This document shows positions 51,789-60,195 of a stretch of DNA of 64,000 bases, piece by piece (position 1 is the stretch's first letter; each line of letters opens with the position of its first letter). This stretch comes from Nitratireductor alexandrii (GTDB lineage: Bacteria; Pseudomonadota; Alphaproteobacteria; Rhizobiales; Rhizobiaceae). The stretch lies in assembly GCF_004000215.1 (NCBI RefSeq), contig NZ_RBVY01000002.1, positions 496,001 to 560,000 on the forward strand. Reading direction: 5' to 3'. The notes beneath the pieces were generated by a model. That model saw only the letters and a list, made by a program, of their open reading frames with translations. It did not search any database and was not told the DNA's origin. The translations under genes and the position numbers were made by a program.

Positions 51789-52787
51789 ATGACCACCGGC
51801 TTGCCCTTCGACGATTTCCGCAACCTGCTGCGCGGCCTCGCGCGCGCCGAAGAGGGACCGGCCGATGCCGTGCGCGCGCGCCTCGACGAACTGGCGCCGG
51901 CCGGCTCTCTCGGCGCGCTGGGCGAAATCGCTGGCTGGCTCGCGCGCGCCAGCCAGCGCATGCCGCCGGTGGTGAGCCGCCCGCAGCTTGCGCTGTTTGC
52001 CGGCACGCACGGCCTTGCCCGCCACGACGTGTCGGCGCGCGCCCCGTCCTGGACCGCGGCCATGGTCGAGCATTGCGCGGCCGGCGGTGCGGCGATCAAC
52101 CAGGCCTGCCTGGCCGACGATGTCGCGCTCAAAGTCTTCGACCTGGCGCTCGACCTGCCGACCGGCGACATAAGCCGCGACGCCGCCTTCGACGAGCGCG
52201 GCTGCGCGGCCACCATGGCGTTCGGCATGGAGGCGGCAAGCGCGGAGACCAGCCTGCTCGTGCTTGGCGATTTCAGCGTCGGCGGGGCGGTTGCCGCCGC
52301 CTGCGTGCTGGCCGCGCTGCAGGGCGGGAGCGGTCGCGACTGGGTGCCGCTCCTGGTTCAGGCCGGCGAGGCGAGGGCGGAGCCGGCCCGGGCCGTCATC
52401 GACGCCGCCCTCGCGCATCACGCCGGCCATCTGCGCGATCCGCTCGAAGCGCTGCGCCGGCTCGGCGGTCGTGAGATCGCGGCGATCGCCGGGGCGATCG
52501 TGTCGGCGCGGGTGCAAAACATTCCCGTGATCCTCGACGGGCTCGCGGCCGTTGCCGCCGCCGCCGTGCTGCACGCGCTCAACGCCGAGGCGGTAACGCA
52601 TTGCCGCCTGGCCGCGTCGGCTCCCGATGGCCTTTTGGCCGGCGTCGTCGGGCGGCTTGCGATCGAACCGGTGCTTGCCGCCGGCAACCTTCCCGGCGGC
52701 GGCATCGCCGGCACGCTTGCCGTCGGCACGGTCAGGACGGCGGCGCTCTGCCTGTCGGGCCTGCGCCCGATGCCCGTGCCCGCCTGA
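51789..52787 (+). CDS. cobT: CobT homologue (nicotinate-nucleotide-dimethylbenzimidazole phosphoribosyltransferase) with altered active site
   Basis: 332 aa, aligned with alphaproteobacterial CobT along its whole length: GLPFDDFRNLL, FAGTHGLARHDVS, MVEHCAAGGAAIN, FDLALDLPTGDIS, CAATMAFGMEAA, RRLGGREIAAIAGAI, IPVILDGLAAVAAAAVLHALN. Yet the catalytic motif GEMGIGNTT reads GDFSVGGAV (Asp161 for Glu) and the C-terminal MRLGEGTGA reads NLPGGGIAG (Gly304 at the catalytic-base Glu). Frame and codon style are normal, so it is expressed-looking but may be inactive or changed in specificity. No other cobalamin gene is in the window. Confidence 0.82.
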   Translation: MTTGLPFDDFRNLLRGLARAEEGPADAVRARLDELAPAGSLGALGEIAGWLARASQRMPPVVSRPQLALFAGTHGLARHDVSARAPSWTAAMVEHCAAGGAAINQACLADDVALKVFDLALDLPTGDISRDAAFDERGCAATMAFGMEAASAETSLLVLGDFSVGGAVAAACVLAALQGGSGRDWVPLLVQAGEARAEPARAVIDAALAHHAGHLRDPLEALRRLGGREIAAIAGAIVSARVQNIPVILDGLAAVAAAAVLHALNAEAVTHCRLAASAPDGLLAGVVGRLAIEPVLAAGNLPGGGIAGTLAVGTVRTAALCLSGLRPMPVPA

Positions 52788-52791
52788 ACGC

Positions 52792-54312
52792 TCAGGCCGC
52801 GCTCGCCTTCCCGGCCCGAGGACGGGCGGCGGCGAGCGGCGCCATGACGCGAGCGGCCGGAAAGATGGCGGTCGCCTCGGTGCCCAGGCGCAGCTTGGAC
52901 CGCAGCTCGAACCGCCCGCCATGGATTTCCAGCAGGCCCTGGACGATCGGAAGCCCGAGCCCGGTGCCCTGTTCGGCGCTCTTGATGGCGATCGAGCCCT
53001 GACCGAAGGCCGACAGGACCACCGGGATCTCCTCGGCCGGGATGCCCGGGCCGTTGTCGCGCACCGAAATATATTGTCCGCCGCCGGTGGTCCAGCCGGC
53101 ACGGACCCGGATTTCGCCGCCGGTCGGCGCGAATTTGATAGCGTTCGACAACAGGTTCAAGGTGATCTGGCGTACGGCCCGTTCGTCGGCAAAGAGCGGC
53201 GGCAGCGCGGGCTCGAACTCGCGCGCGATGTGCAGGTCCTTGTTGCGCGCCTTGAGTTCGACCATGTTGCAGCAATCCTCGACCGTGTTGGCGATGTCGA
53301 CCGGCTCCTCCTTCAGCTTGTAGCGTCCGGCCTCGATGCGCGAAATGTCGAGGATCTCATTGATCAGCGCCAGCAGATGGTGGCCCGAATCGTGGATGCT
53401 GCGCGCGTAGTCACGATAGGTCTCGTTCTCGAGCGGCCCCAAAACCTGTTCAGCCATCACTTCGGAAAACCCCAGTATCGCATTGAGAGGAGTCCGCAAT
53501 TCATGGCTCATGGAGGCCAGAAACCGCGACTTGGCGAGATTGGCTTCCTCGGCGCGCCGGCGTGCCTCGTCGGAGATCGACTTGGCCGTCTCCAATTCCG
53601 CGATCAGCCCGTCCTTTTCGGTCCGAAACGACAGCAGCATCACCGCCGAGCGGTGCAGATGGCCGGCGATGTAGGAAAAGAACGGCAGCGAGGCGGCCAG
53701 AAGCCCGGCCATGGCGGCGTCGACCGGATTCCACAAATTGACCGCGAGCCCGATATAGGCCACCACCGGCAGGCCGAACGTGGCCAGCAGCGCGCCGCGC
53801 AGCGCATAGGCCAGGATCGCCGTGGCGGCGACGGCAAACAGCAGCACCACGCCCTTGACGGTCGCAAACTGGTCGATCTGACAGCTCTCGCAGCTCAACA
53901 GCGCGAACCAGGTCCAGCACAGTCCGGTCACGGCATGGGCGCCCAGCAGCAGAATACGCACCGACGCCACGTCGATGTCGCCCGCCTCCCTTTTGGCGAT
54001 ATGGGCCGCGAACAGGCCGAGCCCGGCATAGGCGACCGCCGTCAGCACCGCCCAGAACGCCACTTGCGGTCCCATCCCGGCCACGAGGCCGGCGGCGGCG
54101 ACGACGCCCGCCAGCACCGGCAGCACGGCGGCACGGCCGGTCAGCGCACCGGCATGCAGGCGCAGCATTTCCCGGTCGAAGGCGGGATTGCCGGGTTGCT
54201 GGGACAGCCGGTCGCGGGTTTCCCGCACCGTGCGCGCAAGGTCGGCGTTGCGGTGGGCCTTGGTGCGGTCCACAATGTTCTTGTCCGCCATGGTGGAGCG
54301 TCTTGGCGCCAT
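52792..54312 (-). CDS. Membrane sensor histidine kinase (PdhS/PleC-like)
   Basis: 506 aa from ATG 54312; TTG 54330 and ATG 54291 are alternatives and none has a clear ribosome-binding site. Five to six membrane segments (residues about 50-215), a short coiled coil (EKDGLIAELETAKSISDEARRRAEEANLAKS), then the H-box FLASMSHELRTPLNAILGFSEVM, N-box NLLSNAIKFAP, G1 DNGPGI and G2 GTGLGLPIVQG. No receiver domain and no response regulator beside it. The H-box is of the kind found in Alphaproteobacteria cell-cycle kinases feeding DivK; signal unknown. Confidence 0.9.
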   Translation of the reverse strand: MAPRRSTMADKNIVDRTKAHRNADLARTVRETRDRLSQQPGNPAFDREMLRLHAGALTGRAAVLPVLAGVVAAAGLVAGMGPQVAFWAVLTAVAYAGLGLFAAHIAKREAGDIDVASVRILLLGAHAVTGLCWTWFALLSCESCQIDQFATVKGVVLLFAVAATAILAYALRGALLATFGLPVVAYIGLAVNLWNPVDAAMAGLLAASLPFFSYIAGHLHRSAVMLLSFRTEKDGLIAELETAKSISDEARRRAEEANLAKSRFLASMSHELRTPLNAILGFSEVMAEQVLGPLENETYRDYARSIHDSGHHLLALINEILDISRIEAGRYKLKEEPVDIANTVEDCCNMVELKARNKDLHIAREFEPALPPLFADERAVRQITLNLLSNAIKFAPTGGEIRVRAGWTTGGGQYISVRDNGPGIPAEEIPVVLSAFGQGSIAIKSAEQGTGLGLPIVQGLLEIHGGRFELRSKLRLGTEATAIFPAARVMAPLAAARPRAGKASAA

Positions 54313-54381
54313 CGCAACCGGGTTTTCCAAATTTGGATCGACAGCGGAGAATTACTTCCGAATGGTTAAGAGTCCCTTCCG

Positions 54382-55002
54382 GTGACCAGATTGCTGCGCC
54401 GCCTGCCGGTGGCGAAAACCGGGCGTCGCCGCGGGACGCGGCCGCTGCGCCGGCTGTTCGACATCGCGCTGACGGTGGCGCTTTTCGCGGTTGTCGCCGT
54501 GCTTGTTGCCCGGCTGGAGGAAACCGCCACCGTCGAACGGCGCGGCCAGGCCTCGGTCGGTGACGGCGACAGCCTGACGCTTGCGGGCCGGCGCATCCGG
54601 CTTGTCGGCATCGATGCGCCCGAACTCGCCCAGTCGTGCCGGCGCGACGGCGCCGACTATGCCTGCGGGCGCGCCGCGCGCGACGCGCTGCGCGCGCTGG
54701 TTGGCCAGCACGCGGTCGTCTGCCGTGGCCACGAAACCGATCGCTTCGGCCGTCTTTTGGCGGTTTGCCACGCCGGCGACACCGAATTGAACCGCACGAT
54801 GGTCGAAAAGGGCTGGGCGGTGTCCTACGGGGATTATGGCGGGGCCGAAAGGCGGGCGCGGGCCGAATCGCGCGGCCTGTGGGCCGGGCAGTTCGAGCGT
54901 CCGCGTGCCTGGCGTGCCGTTCACGGTCGCGCGAGCGACATCGAAATCGGCCTTGCGGAGCGTCTGCGGGCTTGGGTCGCGGCGCTGTTTGGTGCAGGCT
55001 GA
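54382..55002 (+). CDS. Membrane-anchored staphylococcal-nuclease-like (TNase) protein
   Basis: 206 aa from GTG 54382. A membrane segment at about 27-45 (IALTVALFAVVAVLVARL) then a TNase domain: ASVGDGDSLTLAGRRIRLVGIDAPELAQSC (active-site Arg, Asp, Glu) and DRFGRLLAVCHAGDTELNRTMVEKGWAVSY with the second catalytic Arg, and ARAESRGLWAG. Family members cut DNA/RNA with calcium. Likely periplasmic, anchored by the N-terminus. Confidence 0.9.
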   Translation: MTRLLRRLPVAKTGRRRGTRPLRRLFDIALTVALFAVVAVLVARLEETATVERRGQASVGDGDSLTLAGRRIRLVGIDAPELAQSCRRDGADYACGRAARDALRALVGQHAVVCRGHETDRFGRLLAVCHAGDTELNRTMVEKGWAVSYGDYGGAERRARAESRGLWAGQFERPRAWRAVHGRASDIEIGLAERLRAWVAALFGAG

Positions 55003-55051
55003 CGCCACGATCGCATGGCGGCCGTGCGCAATTTTTGCCGGGAGGTGGAAG

Positions 55052-55663
55052 GTGAAGCTTTATGATGGCGGACGCGCGCCCAATCCGCGCCGCGTCAGGG
55101 TTTTTCTGGCCGAAAAGGGCATCGAGGTTCCATGCGTGCCCATCGACATGGGCGCGATGGGCCATCGCGACGCGGAAGTCACCCGCCGCAACCCGCTGCA
55201 GCGTCTGCCGGTATTGGAGCTCGACGACGGCACCATCCTGACCGAGTCGATCGCGATCTGCCGCTATTTCGAGGAGCTCCATCCCGAGCCGGCGCTGTTC
55301 GGCCGTGGCGCCCTCGGCAAGGCGCAGGTGGAGATGTGGCAACGCCGCCTGGAACTGAATTTCCTCTTCACCGTCGGCCAGGCCTTTCGCCACATCCACC
55401 CGGCGATGAAGGAATGGGAAGTGCCGCAGATCGCCGAGTGGGGCGAAGTCAACAAGCCGCGCACCGTGCAATTTCTGGAAATCTTCGACCGCGAGCTTCA
55501 AGACCGCGAATTCGCCGCCGGTGACGACTACTCCGTGGCCGACATCACCGGCATGATCGGCATCGATTTCATGAAACCGGCGCGCATCGCGCTACCCGAG
55601 GAGTTGCGCAACGTGCGGCGCTGGTACGAGACGGTGTCCGCCCGGCCGAGCGCGCGGGCGTGA
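55052..55663 (+). CDS. Glutathione S-transferase family protein
   Basis: 203 aa from GTG 55052 with GGGAGGTGG upstream. N-terminal thioredoxin-like domain: VKLYDGGRAPNPRRVRVFLAEKGIEVPCV, cis-Pro region NPLQRLPVLELDDGTILTESIAICRYFEE; all-helical C-terminal domain with FAAGDDYSVADITGMIGIDFM. Cytoplasmic detoxification or glutathione-dependent conversion. The stop overlaps the next gene start (TGATG). Confidence 0.92.
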   Translation: MKLYDGGRAPNPRRVRVFLAEKGIEVPCVPIDMGAMGHRDAEVTRRNPLQRLPVLELDDGTILTESIAICRYFEELHPEPALFGRGALGKAQVEMWQRRLELNFLFTVGQAFRHIHPAMKEWEVPQIAEWGEVNKPRTVQFLEIFDRELQDREFAAGDDYSVADITGMIGIDFMKPARIALPEELRNVRRWYETVSARPSARA

Positions 55664-56301
55664 TGCCGGCCGATCCGATCACCGAGCTCGACCGGCTGGC
55701 GGGCGAAATCCGCGCCTGCCGGGTCTGCCGCGACCAGCCCCAGGGGCGGCCGCTGCCGCACGAACCACGCCCGGTCGTCGTCGCCTCGTCGACGGCGCCG
55801 GTGTTGATCGCTGGGCAGGCGCCGGGGCTTCGCGTGCACGAGACCGGCATTCCGTTTAACGACCGCTCCGGCGACCGGTTGCGCGACTGGCTCGGCGTCT
55901 CGCGCGAGGCGTTTTACGATCCCTGCCTGTTTGCGATCGCGCCGATGGGGTTTTGCTTTCCCGGCTACGACGCCAAGGGCAGCGACCTGCCGCCGCGCCG
56001 GGAATGCGCGCCGGCCTGGTATGGCCGGCTGATGAAGTTGATGCCGCAGCTCGAACTGGTCGTGGCGGTCGGCCAGCACGCGCAGCGTTGGCATCTGCGC
56101 GCCGCGCGCCGGACCACGCTGACGGAAACGGTTGCCGCCTGGGCGGAGATCTTTGCCCGGCCCGGGCGCCCAAAAGTCCTGCCGCTGCCGCATCCGTCCT
56201 GGCGCAATACCGGCTGGCTCAAGCGCAATCCCTGGTTCGAGAGCGAGTTGCTGCCCGTGTTGCGGCGAGAAATCGCAACCCGCATCGGACCGATGAAATA
56301 G
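55663..56301 (+). CDS. Uracil-DNA glycosylase family protein
   Basis: 212 aa; ATG 55663 shares a base with the GST stop. Starts with CRVCRDQPQGRPLPHEPRPVV, followed by the UDG motif A region LIAGQAPGLRVHETGIPFND and RLRDWLGVSREAFYD, then the motif B element LPHPSWRN. The cysteine-rich N-terminus plus CLFAIAPMGFCFPG and REC suggest possible Fe-S binding as in family 4 enzymes, but spacing differs. Removes uracil (or a related base) from DNA. Confidence 0.85.
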   Translation: MPADPITELDRLAGEIRACRVCRDQPQGRPLPHEPRPVVVASSTAPVLIAGQAPGLRVHETGIPFNDRSGDRLRDWLGVSREAFYDPCLFAIAPMGFCFPGYDAKGSDLPPRRECAPAWYGRLMKLMPQLELVVAVGQHAQRWHLRAARRTTLTETVAAWAEIFARPGRPKVLPLPHPSWRNTGWLKRNPWFESELLPVLRREIATRIGPMK

Positions 56302-56370
56302 AACGCGCCCTGCCGATTTTCGTATTGGGGGAGAAAAAATTACTTGAACAGCGGCGCAATAGGCGTAAAT

Positions 56371-56387
56371 TCGGAAAAAATTTCCGA
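56371..56387. promoter_or_regulatory. Palindrome upstream of the Lrp/AsnC gene
   Basis: TCGGAAA (56371-56377), spacer AAA, TTTCCGA (56381-56387): perfect 7-bp arms, 12 bp before the ATG and overlapping the ribosome-binding region. Lrp/AsnC operators are AT-centred palindromes of this size, so it is a good candidate for autoregulation. Confidence 0.5.
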
Positions 56388-56398
56388 CAGGAGCCGTC

Positions 56399-56887
56399 AT
56401 GGACCGTCTCGACAAGAAAATCCTGCGGCTGTTGCAGGAAGATTCCACCCTCGCCGTCGCCGACGTGGCCAGGAAGGTCGGCCTGTCGACCACGCCGTGC
56501 TGGCGGCGCATTCAGAAATTGGAGGAGGAGGGGGTCATCCGGCGCCGAGTGGCGATCCTCAATCCCGATAAGGTCAACACCCGGGTCAATGTCTTCATCT
56601 CGATCCGCACCAATTCGCACAGCCTGGAATGGTTGCGGCGCTTTTCCGAGGTGATCCAGGAGTTTCCCGAAGTCGTCGAGTTCTATCGCATGAGCGGAGA
56701 CGTCGACTATCTGCTCCGGGTTGTGGTGCCCGACATCGCCGCCTACGACGCCTTTTACAAGAAGCTGATCGCCAAGATCGAGATCCGCGACGTGTCGTCC
56801 TCCTTCGCCATGGAGCAGATCAAGTACACGACCCAGCTTCCGCTCGACTACATGGTGCTGGACAAGGAGAGTGCCAGCGCCGCGTGA
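56399..56887 (+). CDS. Lrp/AsnC-family transcriptional regulator
   Basis: 162 aa; ATG 56399 follows CAGGAG. N-terminal HTH LDKKILRLLQEDSTLAVADVARKVGLSTTPCWRRIQKLEEEGVIRRRVAILNP and C-terminal RAM (effector) domain with EFYRMSGDVDYLLRVVVPDIAAYDAFYKKLI. An Lrp-type feast/famine regulator sensing an amino acid. It is convergent with the alkD-like gene (12-nt gap) of the operon that also carries the amino-acid importer. Confidence 0.95.
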   Translation: MDRLDKKILRLLQEDSTLAVADVARKVGLSTTPCWRRIQKLEEEGVIRRRVAILNPDKVNTRVNVFISIRTNSHSLEWLRRFSEVIQEFPEVVEFYRMSGDVDYLLRVVVPDIAAYDAFYKKLIAKIEIRDVSSSFAMEQIKYTTQLPLDYMVLDKESASAA

Positions 56888-56899
56888 GGTTTTTTGCCA

Positions 56900-57625
56900 T
56901 TATCGCGCCGGTTGCCGCGTTTTCTGCCGCAGCCGGTCCAGCGTCTTTTGTGCGCTCAGCTCGCGCAAGGCGTCCTTGCCGACCCAGCGCCTGGCGCGAT
57001 CGTCCGCCGCGGCAAGGCGCTGCGCGACGGCAAGTGCCGCCTCGTGCAGGAAAAGCGAGCGCTTGCCGGTCTGGCGCAGCGCCCAGCTCACCGCCTTTTT
57101 GACGAAATTGCGCTCGTCGTGCGCATGGCGCTCGACCAGCTCCAGCCAGGCCAGAAAACCCGTGTCGGGCTCCTTTTTCAGGTGGACCGCCGCCCAGGCG
57201 ATCATGGCAAAACCGGCGCGCCGTACGAATTCGCGCCCGTCCTTGGCGAACTCCGGTACCAGTTCGCCGGCAAGTCCGGCCTCGACGAACAGGGCGGCGG
57301 CGTGGTCGACCACCTCCCAGGAGGTGAAATCCTTCGCCCAGTCGCGCGCCTGCGCGGCCGTGACTTTTTTCGGTTCGGCGGTGAAGCAAGCCAGAAGGCG
57401 CGCCTCGCGCCAGCCGCTTTGCCACAGTGCCAGCGCGCGCGCTTGGTCGCGACCGATCGTGCGCGCGAGCGGCCGCAGGACCGCGTTCGGAATACCGAAG
57501 GCGGTCTCGGTCGCGATCCCGAACTGTGCCATGCCGGCGCGGTTGTCGGCCGAGGCGAGCGTTTGCAGATGCGCGACGACGGCCGCGGCGTCGGAGGTTG
57601 GCGAGGGCGGCGCGGCGCCCGCCAC
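56900..57625 (-). CDS. DNA alkylation repair (AlkD-like HEAT-repeat) protein
   Basis: 241 aa from GTG 57625, 3 bp after the dehydrogenase stop. All-helical: VVAHLQTLASADNRAGMAQFGIATETAFGIPNAVLRPLAR, then LALWQSGWREARLLACFTAEPKKVTAAQARDWAKDFTSWEVVDHAA and the paired repeats EFVRRAGFAMIAWAAVHLK and NFVKKAVSWALRQTGKRS, typical of AlkC/AlkD-type glycosylases that remove alkylated bases. Some relatives lack activity; not tested here. Last gene in a leftward operon with transport genes. Confidence 0.85.
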   Translation of the reverse strand: MAGAAPPSPTSDAAAVVAHLQTLASADNRAGMAQFGIATETAFGIPNAVLRPLARTIGRDQARALALWQSGWREARLLACFTAEPKKVTAAQARDWAKDFTSWEVVDHAAALFVEAGLAGELVPEFAKDGREFVRRAGFAMIAWAAVHLKKEPDTGFLAWLELVERHAHDERNFVKKAVSWALRQTGKRSLFLHEAALAVAQRLAAADDRARRWVGKDALRELSAQKTLDRLRQKTRQPAR

Positions 57626-57627
57626 GC

Positions 57628-58497
57628 CTACCGCTCCAGCCGCGCCAGCAGGGACGAGGTATCCCAGCGCCGCCCGCCCATGTCCTGGACGTCCTTGTAG
57701 AACTGGTCGACCAGCGCCGTGACCGGCAGCTTGGCGCCGTTGCGCTCGGCTTCGGTAAGGCAGATGCCCAGATCCTTGCGCATCCAGTCGACCGCGAAGC
57801 CGAAATCGTAGCTGCCCTGGTTCATGGTCTTGTGGCGGTTTTCCATCTGCCACGAGCCGGCCGCGCCCTTGGAGATCACGTCGACGACCTTTTCCACGTC
57901 GAGGCCGGCCTTCTTGCCGAAATGGATGCCTTCGGCGAGGCCCTGCACCAGGCCCGCGATACAGATCTGGTTGATCATCTTGGTCAGCTGTCCGGCACCG
58001 GCCGGGCCCATCAGGCCGACCATTTTCGCATAGGCCTCGATCACCGGCCGCGCTGTGTCGAAAGTCGCCTGCTCGCCGCCGACCATCACGGTCAGAACGC
58101 CGTTTTCGGCCCCGGCCTGTCCGCCCGACACGGGCGCGTCCAAAAAGCCGAAACCGGCTTTTTCGGCCGCCTCGGCCAGGTCGCGCGCCACTTCGGCCGA
58201 GGCCGTCGTGTTGTCGATGAACACCGCGCCGGCCTTCATCGCGGCAAAGGCACCGTCCTGGCCGAGCGTGACGGCGCGCAGGTCGTCGTCATTGCCGACG
58301 CAACAGAAGACGAAATCCTTGCCCGCCGCCGCTTCGGCCGGCGTTGCGGCATGTGCGCCGCCATGCTCGTCGACCCATTTCGCGGCTTTCTCGGCCGTGC
58401 GGTTGTAGACGGTGACGTCGTGGCCGCCTTTGTTCTTCAAATGACCGGCCATGGGATATCCCATCACGCCGAGACCCAAAAATGCGACTTTGGCCAT
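57628..58497 (-). CDS. Beta-hydroxyacid dehydrogenase (3-hydroxyisobutyrate/tartronate-semialdehyde type)
   Basis: 289 aa. N-terminal Rossmann motif VAFLGLGVMGYPMAGHLKNKGG, then the substrate-binding DAPVSGGQAGAENGVLTVMVGG and the catalytic-lysine region GAGQLTKMINQICIAGLVQGLAEG. Reduces or oxidises a beta-hydroxy acid with NAD(P). Co-directional with the importer genes 54 nt upstream, so it likely acts on the imported amino acid's product. Confidence 0.93.
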   Translation of the reverse strand: MAKVAFLGLGVMGYPMAGHLKNKGGHDVTVYNRTAEKAAKWVDEHGGAHAATPAEAAAGKDFVFCCVGNDDDLRAVTLGQDGAFAAMKAGAVFIDNTTASAEVARDLAEAAEKAGFGFLDAPVSGGQAGAENGVLTVMVGGEQATFDTARPVIEAYAKMVGLMGPAGAGQLTKMINQICIAGLVQGLAEGIHFGKKAGLDVEKVVDVISKGAAGSWQMENRHKTMNQGSYDFGFAVDWMRKDLGICLTEAERNGAKLPVTALVDQFYKDVQDMGGRRWDTSSLLARLER

Positions 58498-58551
58498 CTG
58501 GCCCCTCCATTATCCGTGTTTGTGTCAAAAAAATCCGCCGAACGCGCCGGT

Positions 58552-59382
58552 TCACCGCTGCAAATGCCGGGTCAGCCTGGCCTCGACCACGCTCCACACA
58601 TTGCGCAATGTCTCCACGATAACGAGATAGAAGATCGCCGCCCAGATATAGGTCTGGAAGTCGTAGGTGCGCGAATAGGCTCGGCGCGTTTCGCCCATCA
58701 GGTCGTAGACGGTCGCGAGCGCCACGATCGCCGAACCCTTGATCATCAGGATGATCTCGTTGCCGTAGGGCCTGAGCGCCACGATCAGCGCCTGCGGCAG
58801 GATGATCTTGTAGAGCGTCTGGACCCGGTTGAGGCCGAGCGCGGCCGCGCCTTCCCATTGCCCCTTCGGCACGCTCTCGACCGCGCCGCGCAAAATCTCG
58901 GCCTGATAGGCGGCCGTGTTCAGCGCAAACGAGAATACCGCGCAGTTCCAGGCCTCGCGGAAAAAGCCCCACAGGCCGACCGCCTCCAGTTGCGGGCGAA
59001 ACGACCCCAGTCCGTAATAGATCAAAAAGAGCTGCGCGATCAGCGGCGTGCCGCGAAACACGTACACATAGGCGAAGGCGATGCGGCTGATCAGCTTGTT
59101 CTTCGACATCCGTCCGATGGCGACGGGGATCGACAGCGCCGCACCGATCACCAGCGAAAGACCGACCAGCGACAGCGTGGTCAGTAGGCCGGAAATATAT
59201 TTGGGGCCGTAGCGCTCGACCTTTTCCGGCGCCCAGGCCTCCACCAGGTACCACACCATCAGGACGCCGGCGACGAGCCAGAAGGCAAGCACCAAATTGC
59301 CCGCGATCCGCTCGCCCGTCCAGGTTCGGGGCAGGGCGGGCGGCCGCTCCGAAGCTTCGAGGCGCTCCTGCAGCGCCGTCAT
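58552..59382 (-). CDS. Polar amino-acid ABC importer permease (HisM/GlnP family)
   Basis: 276 aa. ATG 59382 overlaps the upstream stop (ATGA). A 30-residue cytoplasmic lead, then five or so membrane segments. Family features: TLSLVGLSLVIGAALSIPVAIGRMSKNKLISRIAFAYVYVFRGTPLIAQLFLIYYGLG and the coupling loop EGAAALGLNRVQTLYKIILPQALIVALRPYGNE. Partner of the HisQ-like permease. No ATPase gene follows. Confidence 0.93.
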   Translation of the reverse strand: MTALQERLEASERPPALPRTWTGERIAGNLVLAFWLVAGVLMVWYLVEAWAPEKVERYGPKYISGLLTTLSLVGLSLVIGAALSIPVAIGRMSKNKLISRIAFAYVYVFRGTPLIAQLFLIYYGLGSFRPQLEAVGLWGFFREAWNCAVFSFALNTAAYQAEILRGAVESVPKGQWEGAAALGLNRVQTLYKIILPQALIVALRPYGNEIILMIKGSAIVALATVYDLMGETRRAYSRTYDFQTYIWAAIFYLVIVETLRNVWSVVEARLTRHLQR

Positions 59383-60092
59383 CGCACCGTCTCCCCGCGC
59401 TTGCCCGCCGCCTCGACCCGGCCGATCACGACCGACGACAACAACGCCAGCACCAGGTAGAGCAGCGCCGCCAGGCCGAAGAACAAAAAGGCTTCCTTGG
59501 TGTTGCGCGCCGCGATCCCGGTCTGGCGCAGAATGTCGGTCAGCCCGATCGCCGAGACCAGCGCCGTGTCCTTGAGCAGGATCATCCACAGATTGGACAG
59601 GCCCGGCAGCGCGATGCGGATCAGTTGCGGCAGGATCACCAGCCGCATGACCTGATTGCGATGCAGGCCGAGCGCATAGCCGCCCTCGTACTGGCCGTTC
59701 GAAATCGCCCTGAATGCCGACAGGAACACCTCGCTGGCATAGGCCGAAAACACAAAGGCGAGCGCGATTACGCCGGCCAGGAAGGCGTTGATTTCCACGC
59801 CGGCTTCCACGCCGAGCGTCTGGAACAGTTGCTGGATGCCGATCTGCAGCCCGAAATAGACCAGAAACAGCGTCAGCAGTTCCGGCAGGCCGCGAAAAAT
59901 GGTGGTGTAGATGTCGGCTGCGGTGCGAAAGCTCCATTCCCGGCTCTGCTTGGCCAAGGCGACCAGGAAGCCGATCAACAGTCCGACCGGCAGGGTGGCG
60001 AGCGCGAGGCTTATCGTGGTGACGACGCCGATGGCGATCTCGTCGCCCCAGCCCTGGTCGCCGAAGCTCAGCAAGGTCAGGTAGTTGTCCAT
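59379..60092 (-). CDS. Polar amino-acid ABC importer permease (HisQ/ArtQ family)
   Basis: 237 aa. Characteristic GVVTTISLALATLPVGLLIGFLVALAKQS, TTIFRGLPELLTLFLVYFGLQ and coupling loop GQYEGGYALGLHRNQVMRLVILPQLIRIALPGLSN. Forms a heterodimer with the HisM-like protein. It follows the binding-protein gene after a 103-nt gap with a strong stem-loop. Confidence 0.93.
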   Translation of the reverse strand: MDNYLTLLSFGDQGWGDEIAIGVVTTISLALATLPVGLLIGFLVALAKQSREWSFRTAADIYTTIFRGLPELLTLFLVYFGLQIGIQQLFQTLGVEAGVEINAFLAGVIALAFVFSAYASEVFLSAFRAISNGQYEGGYALGLHRNQVMRLVILPQLIRIALPGLSNLWMILLKDTALVSAIGLTDILRQTGIAARNTKEAFLFFGLAALLYLVLALLSSVVIGRVEAAGKRGETVR

Positions 60093-60149
60093 GTGCCCCG
60101 CCCGCCTGCCGCGGGTCCGGCGCGATCGCCGGCCGTGCGGAACCGGATC

Positions 60150-60175
60150 GCCGGGCGCCCATCTGGCCGCCCGGC
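60150..60175 (-). promoter_or_regulatory. Stem-loop between binding-protein and permease genes
   Basis: GCCGGGCG (60150-60157) and CGCCCGGC (60168-60175) are exact complements with a 10-nt loop, 20 nt after the binding-protein stop (reading leftward). This is the usual place for a stem that protects the upstream message and lowers permease expression relative to the binding protein. No T-tract. Confidence 0.5.
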
Positions 60176-60195
60176 ATGGTGGCGTTTAGGCGGCA

